Source of the DNA: Paguma larvata
Taxonomy: Eukaryota; Chordata; Mammalia; Carnivora; Viverridae
Direction: 5' to 3'
NCBI GenBank assembly: GCA_030068075.1
Contig: CM057839.1
Location: forward strand, 20,687,167-20,751,166
Length of the DNA stretch: 64,000 nucleotides
Positions 11,249 through 22,561 of this stretch are shown here, in pieces (positions within the stretch are counted from its first letter, which is position 1; every line of letters begins with the position of its first letter). Below the pieces are notes generated by a model. The model had not been told where the DNA came from, searched no databases, and was given only the letters and a program-made list of their open reading frames with translations. A program made the translations under genes and the position numbers.

Positions 11249-11448
11249 TTTCCTTTTTTTTTAAATTTATTTATTTTTGAGAGACAGAGAGGGGCATAGT
11301 AGGAATGGGACAGGGTCAGAGAGAGAAGGAGACACAGAATCTGAAGCAGACTCCAGGCTCTGAGCTGTCAGCACAGAGCCTGACACGGGGCTCGAACTCA
11401 TGAACCATGAGATCATGACTTAACCGACTGAGCCACCTAGGTACCCCA
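11249..11448 (-). mobile_element. CAN-SINE (felid type)
   Basis: Reverse SINE with T-rich tail complement at 11250-11275 and head complement ACTGAGCCACCTAGGTACCCC at 11425-11447. TSD AACTCATCT is at 11240-11248 and 11449-11457. A short deletion removes part of the GCTCAGGTC region before the head. Confidence 0.92.
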
Positions 11449-11459
11449 AACTCATCTGT

Positions 11460-11950
11460 TCTAATTATCTGTTTTTGTTTAACAAATTAGTCCAAAACTT
11501 ACTGGCTTAAAACAAATGTTTTGTTTTGCTCACAATACTGTGGGTCAGAAATTCAGAAAGGCTCAGCTCATTGATCTGAGCTCTCTGATTCGTGTAACAC
11601 CCAGGCCTGAGAAATTTGAAGCTATGATTTTTTAAACTTATATTTCTAGTAAATATGGCTCACGAGCTTCTCTGCCTTTGTGGCTCTTTTTCCACATGGC
11701 ATCTCATCCCTGGCCTTTCCATGTAGTTTGGACTTCTCATATCAGCGTTTTCTCCAAGCACACATTTCTACAGTAAATCTTCCAAGAGACAGGAGAACAT
11801 AAAAGCTGTCAGTCTCTTAAGGCCTAGACCTGGAAACTGGCACAAAGAGACATATATCATATTCCGTTGGTCAAAGAAGTCACAGAAGCAACCGAGATAG
11901 AAGGGGAGAAGGTTTAGACCTTACCTCTCAGTGGGAGGAGAACCCGGATC
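11460..11950 (-). mobile_element. Old LTR-like repeat (MLT1/MaLR-like), uncertain
   Basis: The block AACAAATTAGTCCAAAACTT, then ACTGGCTTAAAACAAATG and TGTGGGTCAGAAATTCAG resembles the antisense wording of old mammalian MaLR-type LTRs. If correct it either interrupts the ERVL remnant or marks its end. The family call is weak. Confidence 0.4.
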
Positions 11951-12152
11951 GGTCTTTAATCTACCACACTATCTTGCCCGTGTGAAATCTATGGCTTAAG
12001 GTACCCTGTTTGCCGCTCTAGATCTGCTGTCCCATATTGTAATTATAATCCTGAAATGCTATAATATGGCCTCTGCCAACTTAAAAAATATATAATTTCC
12101 ATTAATACTAAGGAACCTAAGTCCATGGAGGCATTTTTAAAAGTCAATTCTC

Positions 12153-12364
12153 GGGGCGCCTGGGTGGCTCAGTCGGTTGGGCGTCTGACTTCGGCTCAGG
12201 TCATGATCTCACCGTTCCCGAGTTCGAGCCCCGCGTCAGGCTCTGTGCTGACAGCTCAGAGCCTGGAGCCTGTTTCGGATTCTGTGTCTCCCTCTCTGTC
12301 TGTGCTTCACCCCCGCTCATGCTCTGTCTGTCTCTCTCAAAAATAAATAAACTTAAAAAAAAAA
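12153..12364 (+). mobile_element. CAN-SINE, young copy with perfect TSD
   Basis: Head GGGGCGCCTGGGTGGCTCAG begins at 12153. Internal pol III elements are visible: an A-box-like TGGCTCAGTCGG near 12163 and a B box GTTCGAGCC at 12222-12230. The tail CTCAAAAATAAATAAAC runs into poly-A. TSD AAAAGTCAATTCTC is identical at 12139-12152 and 12365-12378. The clean ends and intact boxes mark this as one of the youngest insertions in the window. Confidence 0.97.
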
Positions 12365-13559
12365 AAAAGTCAATTCTCGCCTACATATTATAACAAACAT
12401 TGACATAATCTAAAATTCCAAGGCCTCCTCACCAAGGCATCTCTTTGGCCTCAGTGGAGAAGTAGGACGCATTCTTCACCATCATATAATAAAACCGTAC
12501 CTAACATCCCCATCACTTATGTAGCCTTCTGAATCCTTCTTCAAGACTTTACTGTGGCAATTTTAGCATTTAACCACATTTTACAGCAGGCCACGATTAT
12601 GTGCACAATTGAGGAACCCTCCCAGTTTACTGGGTGTCTTATCACTCGCTCCAAGTGTCCTGAGTAAGAAGTTAAACACCAAACGTGAGTATTTGCTGTC
12701 ATGTCAAGAAGTTCCTCCTTGCCAAGTTTTAAATTTTGCCCACCTGTCCAATTTCAATAAGATCTATTCATTCATATGTTCCTTTGTTTTCCTTCAAGTT
12801 TGTATTAACCAGGAACTCTAACTCTTCCCATGGTAAGACCCTTCTTTAGAGCAAAAACTCTATCACCCTGTTGGTGTGTGCAGAGGCCTGACTAGTTACT
12901 GGTCCAGAGGAGATAAAAAGCAGCAGATGTGGGCCTTGACAAAGATTAAGTATTGCCTTCTATTTCTCCAATAAATAAGAGAGGTTAAGTCCTCCACCCT
13001 GTCTGGGGGATTAATGAGAATTTGGAGGTTCAAAATTCTCGCAGTCGTCTACTGAGCTATCCCAGTCACGGATCTCTGAATCCTACTATTTTCCTATTGA
13101 AGTCTGAGTAGCTGGAATAAGACGTCTGCAGAAACTCTGCATTCAATATTTTTTGCTGCTCAACCACTCTTAACATTAAAACTAAAGCCTGTTTTTGTCC
13201 ACAAAATCCTTGAAGTTGCAAGAAATTTGAACCTCTTTAGCTCATCCATGGAAGCTTCTGGGTTGCCCAATATGTCTTGAGTTTTTAGTTTTAAGGGCTT
13301 TAATTACTGGGTTAGCCAATGCTTTCTTTCGACTTCCACATGTACTTTATCAGAGGCCTCCTCTCACGATATTCCAGAAAAGTGTACTTGTTTTTCATGC
13401 CTGGGGCAATCACCACATCACTTATCACCACACGTGGTCCTTTAGTCATCAACTAGGTACGTGGACCCTGACCAGAATTCTATGTTGTGCACCTGGCCTG
13501 CTTTTTGTACCAACAGTCAGCCGAGTTCCCTTCCTAAAGCTCAGTTCTAGATAATGTCT

Positions 13560-14030
13560 AGCTTACAGGCTATTTGTTTAGAATGTGGTTCCAGAGAGAA
13601 GGAGTGAGAATAAAATGAAAGAAAGTAGCAGAAAAGGTAATACAAGGATGCATTTTTGGGTTGAGAATCCCTGTGGGGGATTGGTGTTCTAATTCTCCAG
13701 AAATCTCTGAGGAATCCTACAAATGTGTCTTAGCATGGTCCCCCGAGGGCAGGGATGGAGAAGGCATCATCATTCTGCCTCTCTTCTGATTGGTTCGAGG
13801 CTTCCCCTAGGCACTGGCTCTGCTGCACATGGGGGATGCACAGGGATAAGTGTCCAGAGGGCTCCCATAGACACATCATCAGAGATGTTCCCGGCAAGCC
13901 AGAGAAATGTGGCAACTGATAGAGTGAGACCCTTTCAGTGGGAAGTACGTCAGAGTCTGTGCAGAACTATTTTCTCCAACTGTGACTTGAACTGGAAGCG
14001 AGGTCTACAGTATCTTAATAATCCTTAAGT
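13560..14030. other. GC-richer block at the edge of the ERVL remnant
   Basis: A noticeably higher-GC segment with a 101-codon frame on the plus strand (13723-14028) and a 61-codon frame on the minus strand (13730-13915). Neither shows a motif I can name. In the minus-strand order it would sit at the 5' side of the ERVL element, so leader or gag remnants are possible, but an unrelated repeat is equally possible. Confidence 0.3.
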
Positions 14031-14103
14031 GCCTGCCTGGGAGAAAGTCAATAGAAGAGATGGAAAATAAAAATTGATAAATTTGATTTTTTTAACTAGT
14101 TAT

Positions 14104-14280
14104 TAAAAAAAATAATGTTTGTTTATTTTTGAGAGAGAGGCAGAGACAGAGGGAGACAGAGGATCTGACAGGCTCCATGTTGACAACAGAAGGCCCGATG
14201 TGGGGCTCAAACTCACCAATTGTAAGACAATGACTTGAGCCGAAATCAGAGCTTAATCAACTGAGCTACTCAGGCATCCC
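14104..14280 (-). mobile_element. CAN-SINE (shortened body)
   Basis: Reverse SINE with ATGTTTGTTTATTTTTGAG at 14115, a shortened GA-rich body and head complement CAACTGAGCTACTCAGGCATCCC ending at 14280 (read in parts). No clear TSD beyond A-rich ends. Confidence 0.85.
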
Positions 14281-15760
14281 AAAAGTTGATAGATTTTAAA
14301 CATGAAATAAAAACAATAACATTTGCCAATGACTTTAGATGGCTGGTATAAAACACAGGCGTATTGAAATATTTTGGCTTTTGGAGCCATGTGTATGAGA
14401 AAGGCTGAACGAAAACAGGCTTTGTCTTAAAAAAACAAAAAAACAAAAAACAATTGTAACAGGTTTGACATAAAGTACCTGCCCCAAATGTTAATTTTTG
14501 TGCAGGATTCCTACTTAATGAATCACAAGAAGGTAAAATACGGGCCTAATTTATATCATCTTTGAAAATTGGGTAAGAATGGCATGTAAATGTCAGGGAC
14601 TTGAAGGAATTTGGCCAAAAAAAGTACTGATGGGAACAAACTTGAAAAACACAGAAAACTTCCCGGCTCGTCATCAAAGAATCATTTACCAGAGTAAGCA
14701 GCACTGCTTTAGCTAATCCATAATGAGAACAAAGAGCAGAGCTGCTGTGCAAAGTTATCTCTGCGATGCCAGAACAAACCGGGAAGAAGCTCTAATAATC
14801 ACAAAGTTAAAACTCTCTGCCAAAAAATCTTTCAGATCTGGCTTTCTCCCATTTCTCCATAGGAGATTTTTTGAAATGGTGAATTTAAGACTGTGTCAGT
14901 TCTTAAAACATTTAGATAGAGAAGTCTACATGGTTCTCTAAATCAAAGTGTCACTTCCAATTGTGGACAGAAATAAATATATCCCCCCATAAAGAAAAAT
15001 AAAGGAAAAAATAATGTGCACTGAGCATGAAACATAATAGTACAAAACAGTTATACAACCCTATCATCTTATAAATCTCTTTTTAACGTAGAATCAATGC
15101 AAGAAAACTAGGCTCATTATAGTTTTTAAAGGAATGCATATATTTTTGTGTATGAAAAATTCCAAACAATTATACAACTAAGAAAACAGTTGAGAGAGAA
15201 GAGGAAATCTAGGAATTAGGGTAAGTGACTTAAAATTAAAAACTCTATTTAATAAAATAGTATACCTAAACCCAAAACAGATTGGGTTCAGGAGATATTT
15301 TGAAAATCAAAGCAGGTGCTTCTGAAATTAATGGAATATATAAGAAAAGGATAGCGATGAAACAACAATAGAGAATAGAAGCAATCGTTCTTATAAATAA
15401 GAATGAAAGATGGAAAATAATCAAGGAATGGGGATTTTTTTAATTATGAAAAGAAACTTTAATGAATTAGAGAAACGAGTCTGAATATTAGTGAAAAGAT
15501 CAATTTATTGTCTATCTCAGAGAATGGTTACAATTATAAAGTAAATAACAAAAGGCATAAGCAACAATTCCTAAAAGCATCCTAATGACAGAAACAAGTT
15601 AACTGCAAAACAAAATTAAAATACAATAGTTTCTGCTCTAGGTTTCACCTATAACACAAAATCAAATCAAACAAAAACTTAAGCAATGAGTTTCAGAAGA
15701 TCCAGTGAAATCCAAAGGATTTTAATCGATTTCAATTTTTAATTGATTTAGGTAAGTAGT
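14281..15760. other. Unclassified AT-rich interval
   Basis: No repeat family recognised. The overlapping frames at 14546-14752 (minus) and 14723-14941 (plus) are short and without motifs. An A-rich stretch at 15100-15700 may be old L1, but I cannot support that. Confidence 0.35.
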
Positions 15761-15772
15761 AGAAATACACTT

Positions 15773-15988
15773 AAAATATTTTAATGCTTTATTTATTTTT
15801 GAGAAACAGAGCTTGAGCCCCTCTTGAGCAGAGGAGGGGCAGAGAGAGAGGGACACAGAATCTGAAGCAGCCTCCAGGCTCTGAGCTGTCAGCATAGAGC
15901 CCAAGGCAGGGCTCTAACTCATGAACCGTGAGGTCATGACCTGAGCCGAAGTCAGACACTTAACGGACTGAGCCACCTGGGTGCCCCC
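15773..15988 (-). mobile_element. CAN-SINE (felid type)
   Basis: Reverse SINE with tail complement near 15775-15805 and head complement GAGCCACCTGGGTGCCCCC at 15970-15988. TSD AGAAATACACTT (15761-15772) and AGAAACACACTT (15989-16000), one mismatch. Confidence 0.94.
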
Positions 15989-16046
15989 AGAAACACACTT
16001 TCATATGAGTAAAACATAGGAAATAAAGTGCTCACAGCTTCAGTGA

Positions 16047-16049
<3 letters not shown>

Positions 16050-16090
<41 letters not shown>
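16050..16090. repeat. (CA)n microsatellite
   Basis: About 20 uninterrupted CA units, followed by TCTCACATAG. Confidence 0.98.
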
Positions 16091-16093
<3 letters not shown>

Positions 16094-17410
16094 CACATAG
16101 ACACTAAACATCACATCCATCTGTCAGAGGACAGTCTAAAGACAGACTCAAAATCTTTTGATGACAACTACAAGTTTATATGCTAATTACACAAATGAAT
16201 ACATGGAAGTGCCCCAAATCAGAGATTTTTAAAGCACTGCTTCTCTATTCTTGCAGTACAATAAATGTAGTCATTAATAAATATTGAAAAAAGTGGTAAT
16301 GTAAATGTCAGAATAAAAATGGTTACTTAATTTTTTTTTCTTCTAAGTGCATACAGGAGTGAATGAAGTACAGTTATTGGGTTTTAGCTCTGCAAGGAAA
16401 AGTTTATATATGCCTTTTAAAAACAGGGATTCCGGTATAATTACTATTAGTGAAACAAATTACAACACAAGCAAATCAGTCTAAATTCTCTAACTTTGGA
16501 GAATTGTACTTTTCAGAGAAGAGTCTTGTTAGAAATAAGGAATATTTTCCTTAAATTTCTATCTTTTTAAGACATCTTATCTCTTGCTTTTCTGATAATT
16601 TCCAGTATATTCTTAGGGTACCTTACTCATTTAATATCCAGATGAGTTATACTGTGAAGCATTTTTAAGGCTTCAATTTATAGCACAGTTTTGAAGAATT
16701 ACTGCTTAATATGCATCATTTTTTCAAGCACCACTATTACATATTATATAATTTTATCCCTAAGTTCCTGTAAAGGTAACCTGTTAATGTGAATAGATAC
16801 TATCCGTCTTATAAAACACAGCATCTTCCTTTTGGATATGGTTTGAAAATTCAAGAACATATTTGTATTCATTTGAAAACAGAGGCAGCATTCCTGGTTA
16901 ATAAGAGAACTCACTCTTTCCTCTGGTCCAAAATGTGAACAAATCCATGTAATTCTCTAAGTCTATTGTTTTAATGGAAATCATCAAAATTATAAGTAGG
17001 TTTAAGGCATATAGAAAAGGGATCCTGTATCATTGACCTGTTCTAAAATATATGCTAAATACTTGATCTCTTGAATAGACTCCTAAATGCCACAGAAGGA
17101 GAGTGTTACTTTCTCAAATTTGGTGTTCTATTATAAAGTCATGAGAGTTGGAGGTAGACACAAGATACAAGCAAAATAGTGTACAGATCAAGAGCCAATT
17201 CAAACATAGGTAAGTCCATAAAGGATATACATGCCATTGTAAATCACCATACTTTCTTTCTTAAATCTGTAAGTCACATGCAGAAACAAAGTGGCATGGT
17301 CCTTTGTAAAGGCTAGATTTTCAATATAGCCAAAGGAATGACTACATACACTGAATCCTTTCAACAGTTTACCATATTTCACAGAAGACAATAATTCAGA
17401 GACTCTATTA
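16091..17410. other. Unclassified interval
   Basis: No repeat or exon that I can support. The minus-strand frame at 17200-17391 (63 codons) has no motif. Confidence 0.35.
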
Positions 17411-17414
17411 AATG

Positions 17415-17830
17415 CTAAATAAAGGCAGGTTTACAACTCGCACTTTGGCAAAGACACAAAGACAGACAGGAATAAGAAAACTTTATAGTGGGAAAAGGGA
17501 AAGCTTCAAGTACGCCTTGTTTAAAGGCTGTTAGCATGGGAAAGCTGTAGGTGGACTGCCTATAAGCAGGGCAACTTATGTGATTGGTTAGGGGTAAATA
17601 TTTAGCTTTCTTCATTTGGTCCCAAGTTGGGACATGGGGGTAAAGGTTAGGGAAGCTGCTAACAAGTCCTGCTCATTTGGGGCCAATTTCTACAAGGGTT
17701 ATAGACCGACTTCCTGAAGTGGTTACTAATGGTAATAGATTGACTTCTTGGAGTGATTACTACAGATATTAAGTTGGCTTCTTGGACTAGATGCTGCAGA
17801 TAGTGTCAGAATTCAGTTTTATATATGATA
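17415..17830. repeat. Unassigned block with three 34-bp tandem units
   Basis: A moderately GC-rich block stands out from its surroundings. Units 17704-17737, 17738-17771 and 17772-17805 are all 34 bp and share the core GACTTCTTGGAGT or variants, then ACTA or TGCTGCAGAT. On the minus strand the block ends with GAGTTGTAAACCTGCCTTTA, which contains no clear LTR end. Tandem units of this size occur in LTR U3 regions, so an unrecognised LTR is one option. Confidence 0.55.
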
Positions 17831-17904
17831 GGACTATTGTCCACCTGTGTATTCAATTTCTCAATTTATTAGTCACTCTGCAAAAGATTGTATGTATAGT
17901 AATT

Positions 17905-18030
17905 TATCATGGTAAAATGCCTATGATACAGGTACCATTATCGCCCATGTTATAAGTATGAGGAAATTAAAACTTCTAAGAATTAAGAGATAGTTTAAGG
18001 TCACTCATCTAAGAAGTGGCGGTGATGTGC
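17905..18030 (-). repeat. MIR fragment
   Basis: Antisense MIR wording: GTACCATTATCGCCCATG, ATGAGGAAATTAAAAC, TTTAAGGTCACTCATCTAAG and AAGTGGCGGTGATGTG. Confidence 0.65.
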
Positions 18031-18059
18031 TTTAAGTGCTTTAATGTATTATTCCTAAT

Positions 18060-18300
18060 TTTTATAGTGGTGCTAACCAACAGAACTTTCTGTGATGAAC
18101 AAATATTAATTACTGATGCTGTATAATAACATAACTCACGGCCACATGTGGCTAGTGAGCACTTGAATTATGACTACTGTGACTGAAGAACTTAATTTTT
18201 AACTATACCTAAGTTTAATTAGTTTAAGTATGTATTCGAATAGTTCAAGTATGTATTCAAATTCATGGCTTCTGTATGAAACAACCCAGCTCTATAGAAT
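18060..18300 (+). mobile_element. hAT-type MITE remnant with a 21-bp duplication
   Basis: ACCAACAGAACTTTCTGTGATG, GGCCACATGTGGCTAGTGAG, then CACTTGAATTATGACTACTG and GACTGAAGAACTTAATTTTT follow a common mammalian hAT-Charlie-like MITE. Within it, units 18221-18241 and 18242-18262 form an imperfect 21-bp tandem duplication. Confidence 0.6.
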
Positions 18301-18334
18301 ACAGGTTCTCTGAAAACAGTTTTGAGGGACATAC

Positions 18335-18692
18335 CGTAGTTTAGGCTGCATTAACTGAAAATCATAGACTATGTAGCATAAACAATAAAGAAAAAAAAAT
18401 ATATATTCTTCATGGTTCTGGAGTCTGGGAAGTCCAAGATCAGGGTGCCAGCATAGTCAGGGTTGGAGAAAGGCCTTTTCCTGGTCTCAGCCAGCTGTGT
18501 TCTTGCTGTGTCCTTACATGGCAGAGAAAGATCATTTCTCTCTTGCCCCTTCCTATAAGAACACTGATCCCATTTTGGAGGGATCCACCTTCGTGACCTA
18601 ATTACCTCTCAAAGTCTCCACAGCCAAATATAATCACTGAGGATCAAGCTTAAATATATGAATTTTGGGAATACAAATATTCAATCCAAGAA
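18335..18692 (-). mobile_element. MLT1/MST-type MaLR LTR
   Basis: Antisense MaLR order: GGTTCTGGAGTCTGGGAAGT, CCAAGATCAGGGTGCCAGCA, TGTGTCCTTACATGGCAGAG, CTTGCCCCTTCCTATAAGAA, then ACCTAATTACCTCTCAAAG and AATATTCAATCCAAG. No internal MaLR sequence is attached, so it is probably a solo LTR. Confidence 0.65.
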
Positions 18693-18699
18693 ATAAAAC

Positions 18700-19737
18700 A
18701 TCATTTTGAAACCTATGATATCTATTTAGAAAAACAACAACAAAACCAAAAAACAAAGTATAACTGGGTTACATTATTTATATGTTTATATGTATATATG
18801 TATGTGTATTTATATAATATATTCTCTATATATGTCCATATATGCCATATTTGAAGTATATGCTAGTGTCTTGCACAAAAGAGTTATAGTAGCTATATTA
18901 ATACAAAAGAGTAGAATAGAAATGGATAGAATAGAATAGAATAGAATAGAATAGGACTGCTAGCAGTGGTAGTAACAATAGTAATAAGGAATAAAGCTGA
19001 TTCACTATAATATTGAAAGATTAAGAATTCCAGTGTTGAAGGATCAAGGAGATAACTGAGTTGCCAAAGATATTTATACATCCCAACTGTGCTGTAGTCT
19101 ACATAGGAACAGTTGTCACTGGGTTTATATGACATTTTTGATAATCTTATTTTTATACCCCATTAGTTGATATTACTTGGTACTCTCAGTTCTTGAAAAT
19201 CAAATGAGCCAAATACATTACACTTAATGGGTATAATTTTTCATTGAAACTAAACACTAATTTCCTTTTTAATCCCATAAGCCTTTTATGATACACCATA
19301 CTGTAAATGGTGAGATTTCGATATTCTTTCTCCCTATATAGGCATTCAGCATACACACACACACACAAAATGGTAATAAGATACATAAAATAAAAAAGAA
19401 ATAAATGCATCATTCCAGAAATAAGGATCTTAAAGTTATTATACTCAATACACATTCTACTAAGCTAATATTTTATACTTTTGTTAAACTCTAACAAATT
19501 CTTAATGGAATATATATTCTCCTATTATTGACAAATGCTAAGCATCAACTTCTCTATCCTTTTATTTTGCATAATAATAGATACCTGCAGTTAAAATCAA
19601 GTCAAAAGCATATTGCTTTAAGGTTAATATTGCTTATGCCTCTATAATGGTAAATCTTACTTTTGAATCTACTGCTTAGGAACAATCAATTATGTTAATC
19701 CATATGCTACTTATAGAATCTCTTATTTTTCTTTTTT
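18700..19737. other. Unclassified AT-rich interval with microsatellites
   Basis: Contains a TATATG-type stretch at 18775-18845, a (TAGAA)n pentamer array at 18910-18955 and a short CA run at 19350-19369. Minus-strand frames at 18893-19135 and 19186-19455 are low-complexity or motif-free. Confidence 0.5.
18910..18955. repeat. (TAGAA)n pentanucleotide array
   Basis: Several tandem AGAAT/ATAGA units, with one interruption (AATGGAT). The complementary unit TTCTA recurs at about 25278-25303. Confidence 0.9.
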
Positions 19738-19753
19738 AACAAAGAATATTTTA

Positions 19754-21437
19754 TTTTATTTTTTTAATATAAGTTATGGTCAAATTGGCTAACATACAGT
19801 GTGTACAGTCTGCTCTTGGATTTGGGGGTAGATTCTCATGGTTCATCAGCTACATAGAATACCCAGTGCTCATCCCAACAAGTGCCCTCCTCAATGCCCA
19901 TCACCCATTTTCCCCTCACCCCCAACGACCCCATCAATCCTCCCTTTTTTGTCTGTATTTAAAAATCTCTTATGGTTTGCCTCCCTCCTTCTCTGTTTGT
20001 TGTCTATTTTTCCCATTTCCTTCCCCCCATGGTCTTCTGTTAAGTTTCTCAAGATCCACATATGAGCAAAAACATATCATATCTGCCTTTCTCTGACTTA
20101 TTTCACTCAGCATAATGCCTTCCAGTTCCATACACATTGTTACACATGTCATGATTTCATTCTTTCTCATTGTCAAGTAGTATTGTATTGTATGTATAAA
20201 CTACATCTTCTTTATCCATTGATCAGTTGATGGATATTTAGGCTCTTTCCATAATTTGGCTATTGTTGAAAGCACTGCTATAAACATTGGGATACATGTG
20301 CCCCGATGAATCAGGATTCCTGTATTCTTTGGATAAATTCCTAGTAGTGATATTGCTGGGTCATAGGGTAGTTCTATTTTTAAGTTTTTGAGGAACCTTC
20401 ACACTGTTTTCCAGAGTAGCTGCATGAGTTTGCATTCCCATCAACAATGAAAGAGACTTTCTATTTCTCCACATCCTCCCCAGCATCTACAGTCGACTCT
20501 GACTGGTGTGAGGTGGTATCTGAGTGTGGCTTTGATTTGTATTTCTTTAATGATGAGTGCTGTTGAGCATCTTTGATGTGTCTGTTGGCCATCTGGATGT
20601 CTTCTTTAGAAAAGTGTCTATTCATGTCTTCTGCCCATTTATTCACTGGATTATTTGCTCTTTGGATGTTGAGTTTGTTAAGTTCTTTATAGATTTTGGA
20701 TACCAGCCCTTTATCCAATATGTCCTTTGCAAATATCTTTTCCCATTCTTTTGGTTGTCTTTTAGCTTTGCTGATTGTTTCATTCACAATTCAGAAGCTT
20801 TTTATCTTGATAAAGTCCCAATAGTTAATTTTTGCTTTTAATTCCCTTGCCTTTGGAAACATGTCAAGCAAGAAATTGCTTCAATTGAGGTTAAAGGGGT
20901 TGTTGCCTGCTTCCTCCTCTAGGGTTTTGATGGTTTCACATTTAGGTCGTTCATCAATTTTGAGTTTATTTTTGTGTGTGATGTAAGAAAGTGGGGTTGT
21001 TTCATTCTTCTGCACGTTGCCGTCGAGGTTTCACAGCACAATTTGCCAAAGAGACTGTGTTTTTTCCATTGGATACTCTTTCCTGCTTTGGCAAAGATTA
21101 GTTGGTCATATATTTGTGGTTCCAGTTCTGGGTTCTCTATTCTATTCCATTGGTCATTGTGTCTGTTTTTGTGCCAATACCATACTGTCTTGATGATTAC
21201 AGTTTTGTAGTAGAGGCTAAAGTCTGGGATTGTGAGGCCTCCCACTTTGGTTTTCTTTTTCAATATTACTTTGGCTATTCAGGGTCCTTTGTGGTACCAT
21301 ACAAATTTTAGGATTGTTTGCTCTAGCTTTGAGAAGAATGCCGGTGCAATTTTGATTGGCATTGCATTGACCTTTTAACAATATTTATTATTCCAATCCA
21401 TGATCATGGAACATTTTTTCATTTCTTTGTGTCTATC
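19754..21437 (-). pseudogene. L1 3' segment: ORF2 C-terminus and 3'UTR
   Basis: Minus-strand frames carry L1 ORF2 C-terminal text: [19 protein letters not shown] and [20 protein letters not shown] (20919-21263), then [40 protein letters not shown] and [10 protein letters not shown] (20461-20787). The 3'UTR follows with GAATACCCAGTGCTCATCCC wording on the plus strand near 19857, and the element ends in a poly-A complement at 19754-19766. Plus-strand frames in this block are shadows. Confidence 0.92.
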
Positions 21438-22561
21438 AGAAAATACTATGAAGTTATATGCCAACAAACTGGGCAACCTGGAAGAAATGGCCAAATTCCT
21501 AGACGCACACACACTACCAAAACTCAAATGGGAAGTAGAAAATTTGAACAGATCCATAACCAGTGAAGATATTGGATCAGATATCAAAAAACTCCCAACA
21601 AATAAGAGTCCTGGGCCAGATGGCTTCCCAGGGAAATTCTACCAGACATTTAAACCAGAATTAATACCTATTCTTCTGAAGCTGTTCCAAAAAACAGAAA
21701 TGGAAGGAAAGCTTCGAGACTCACTCTATGATGTGAGCATTACCTCAATTCCCAAACCAGACAGAGACCCCACTAAAAAGGAGAATTACAGGCCAATATC
21801 CCTGACGAACATGGATGCAAAAATTCTCAACAAGATACTAGCAAATCAAATTCAACAGCATATAAAAAGAATTATTCACCATGATCAGTGGGATTCATTC
21901 CTGGGCTACAAGGCTGGTTCAATATTCACAAGTCAATCAATGTGATATATCACATTAATGAAAGAAAGGATAAGAATCATATGAGCCTGTCAATACATGC
22001 AGGAAAACTTGTCAAAACACAGCATCTTTTCTTAATAAAAATCCCCAAGAAAGTTCGGATAGAAGGAACATACCTAAACATCATAAAAACCACATATGGA
22101 ACGCCCACAGCTAATATCATCCTGGAGAAAAACTGAGAGCTTCCCTCTGAGATCAGAAACATGACAGGGATGTCCACTCTCATCACTGTTGTTTAACATA
22201 GTGTTGGAAGTCCTAGCATCAGCAGTCAGACAACAAAATGAAATAAAAGGCATCAAAATTGGCAAAGAAGAAGTCAAACTTTCATTTTTTGCAGACTACA
22301 TACTCTACGTGGAAAACCTTAAAGTCTCCACCAAAAGGCTGCTAGAACTGATATATGAATTCAGCAAAGTCACAGGATTCAAAATCAATGTACGGAAATC
22401 GGTTGCAATTCTATACACCAATAATGAAGCAACAGAAAGAGAAATCAAGAAATTGATCCCATGTACAATTGCACCAAGAACCATAAAATACCTAGGAATA
22501 AATCTAACAAAAGATGTAAAAGATTTGTATTCTCAAAACTTATGAAGGAAATTGAAGAAGT
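21437..22561 (+). pseudogene. L1 5' segment (inverted): ORF2 reverse-transcriptase region, dead
   Basis: Frame 21400-21945 reads [19 protein letters not shown], then [20 protein letters not shown] and [20 protein letters not shown], typical of L1 RT. Frame 21888-22136 continues after a frameshift, and frame 22189-22545 gives [19 protein letters not shown] and [18 protein letters not shown]. Catalytic positions are lost: the first RT aspartate region reads LSIHAGK, and the FADD box at 22288-22299 reads FADY after a deletion. No product with polymerase activity is possible. Confidence 0.93.

Larger units (their letters stand above)
7411..14030 (-). mobile_element. Decayed ERVL-class endogenous retrovirus (remnant)
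   Basis: Two pol segments are readable on the minus strand in the expected order: reverse transcriptase near 9780-10150 and, downstream, a dUTPase-like stretch near 7417-7740. A dUTPase at the 3' end of pol is a feature of ERVL elements. The body has many stops and frame changes. It is interrupted by a (TA)n array (10295-10344), SINEs at 10500-10710, 11249-11448 and 12153-12364, and an L1 3' end (10726-10854). The part above 10870 is included because its base composition and wording continue, but I could not identify gag or protease there, so that half is less certain. I did not find bounding LTRs. This is an old, dead copy. Confidence 0.6.

Noticed and set aside
12153..12230. tRNA-like sequence with A and B boxes
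   Set aside because: This is the tRNA-Lys-derived head of a SINE. It does not fold to a complete tRNA and is followed by the SINE body and tail.
13723..14028. 101-codon frame in a GC-richer block as a possible host exon
   Set aside because: No motif, no convincing splice sites, and a competing frame on the other strand. Old repeat or ERV flank is more likely.
20557..20841. 94-codon plus-strand frame, hydrophobic
   Set aside because: Shadow of L1 ORF2 on the other strand. Hydrophobicity comes from reading its A-rich sense strand in reverse.
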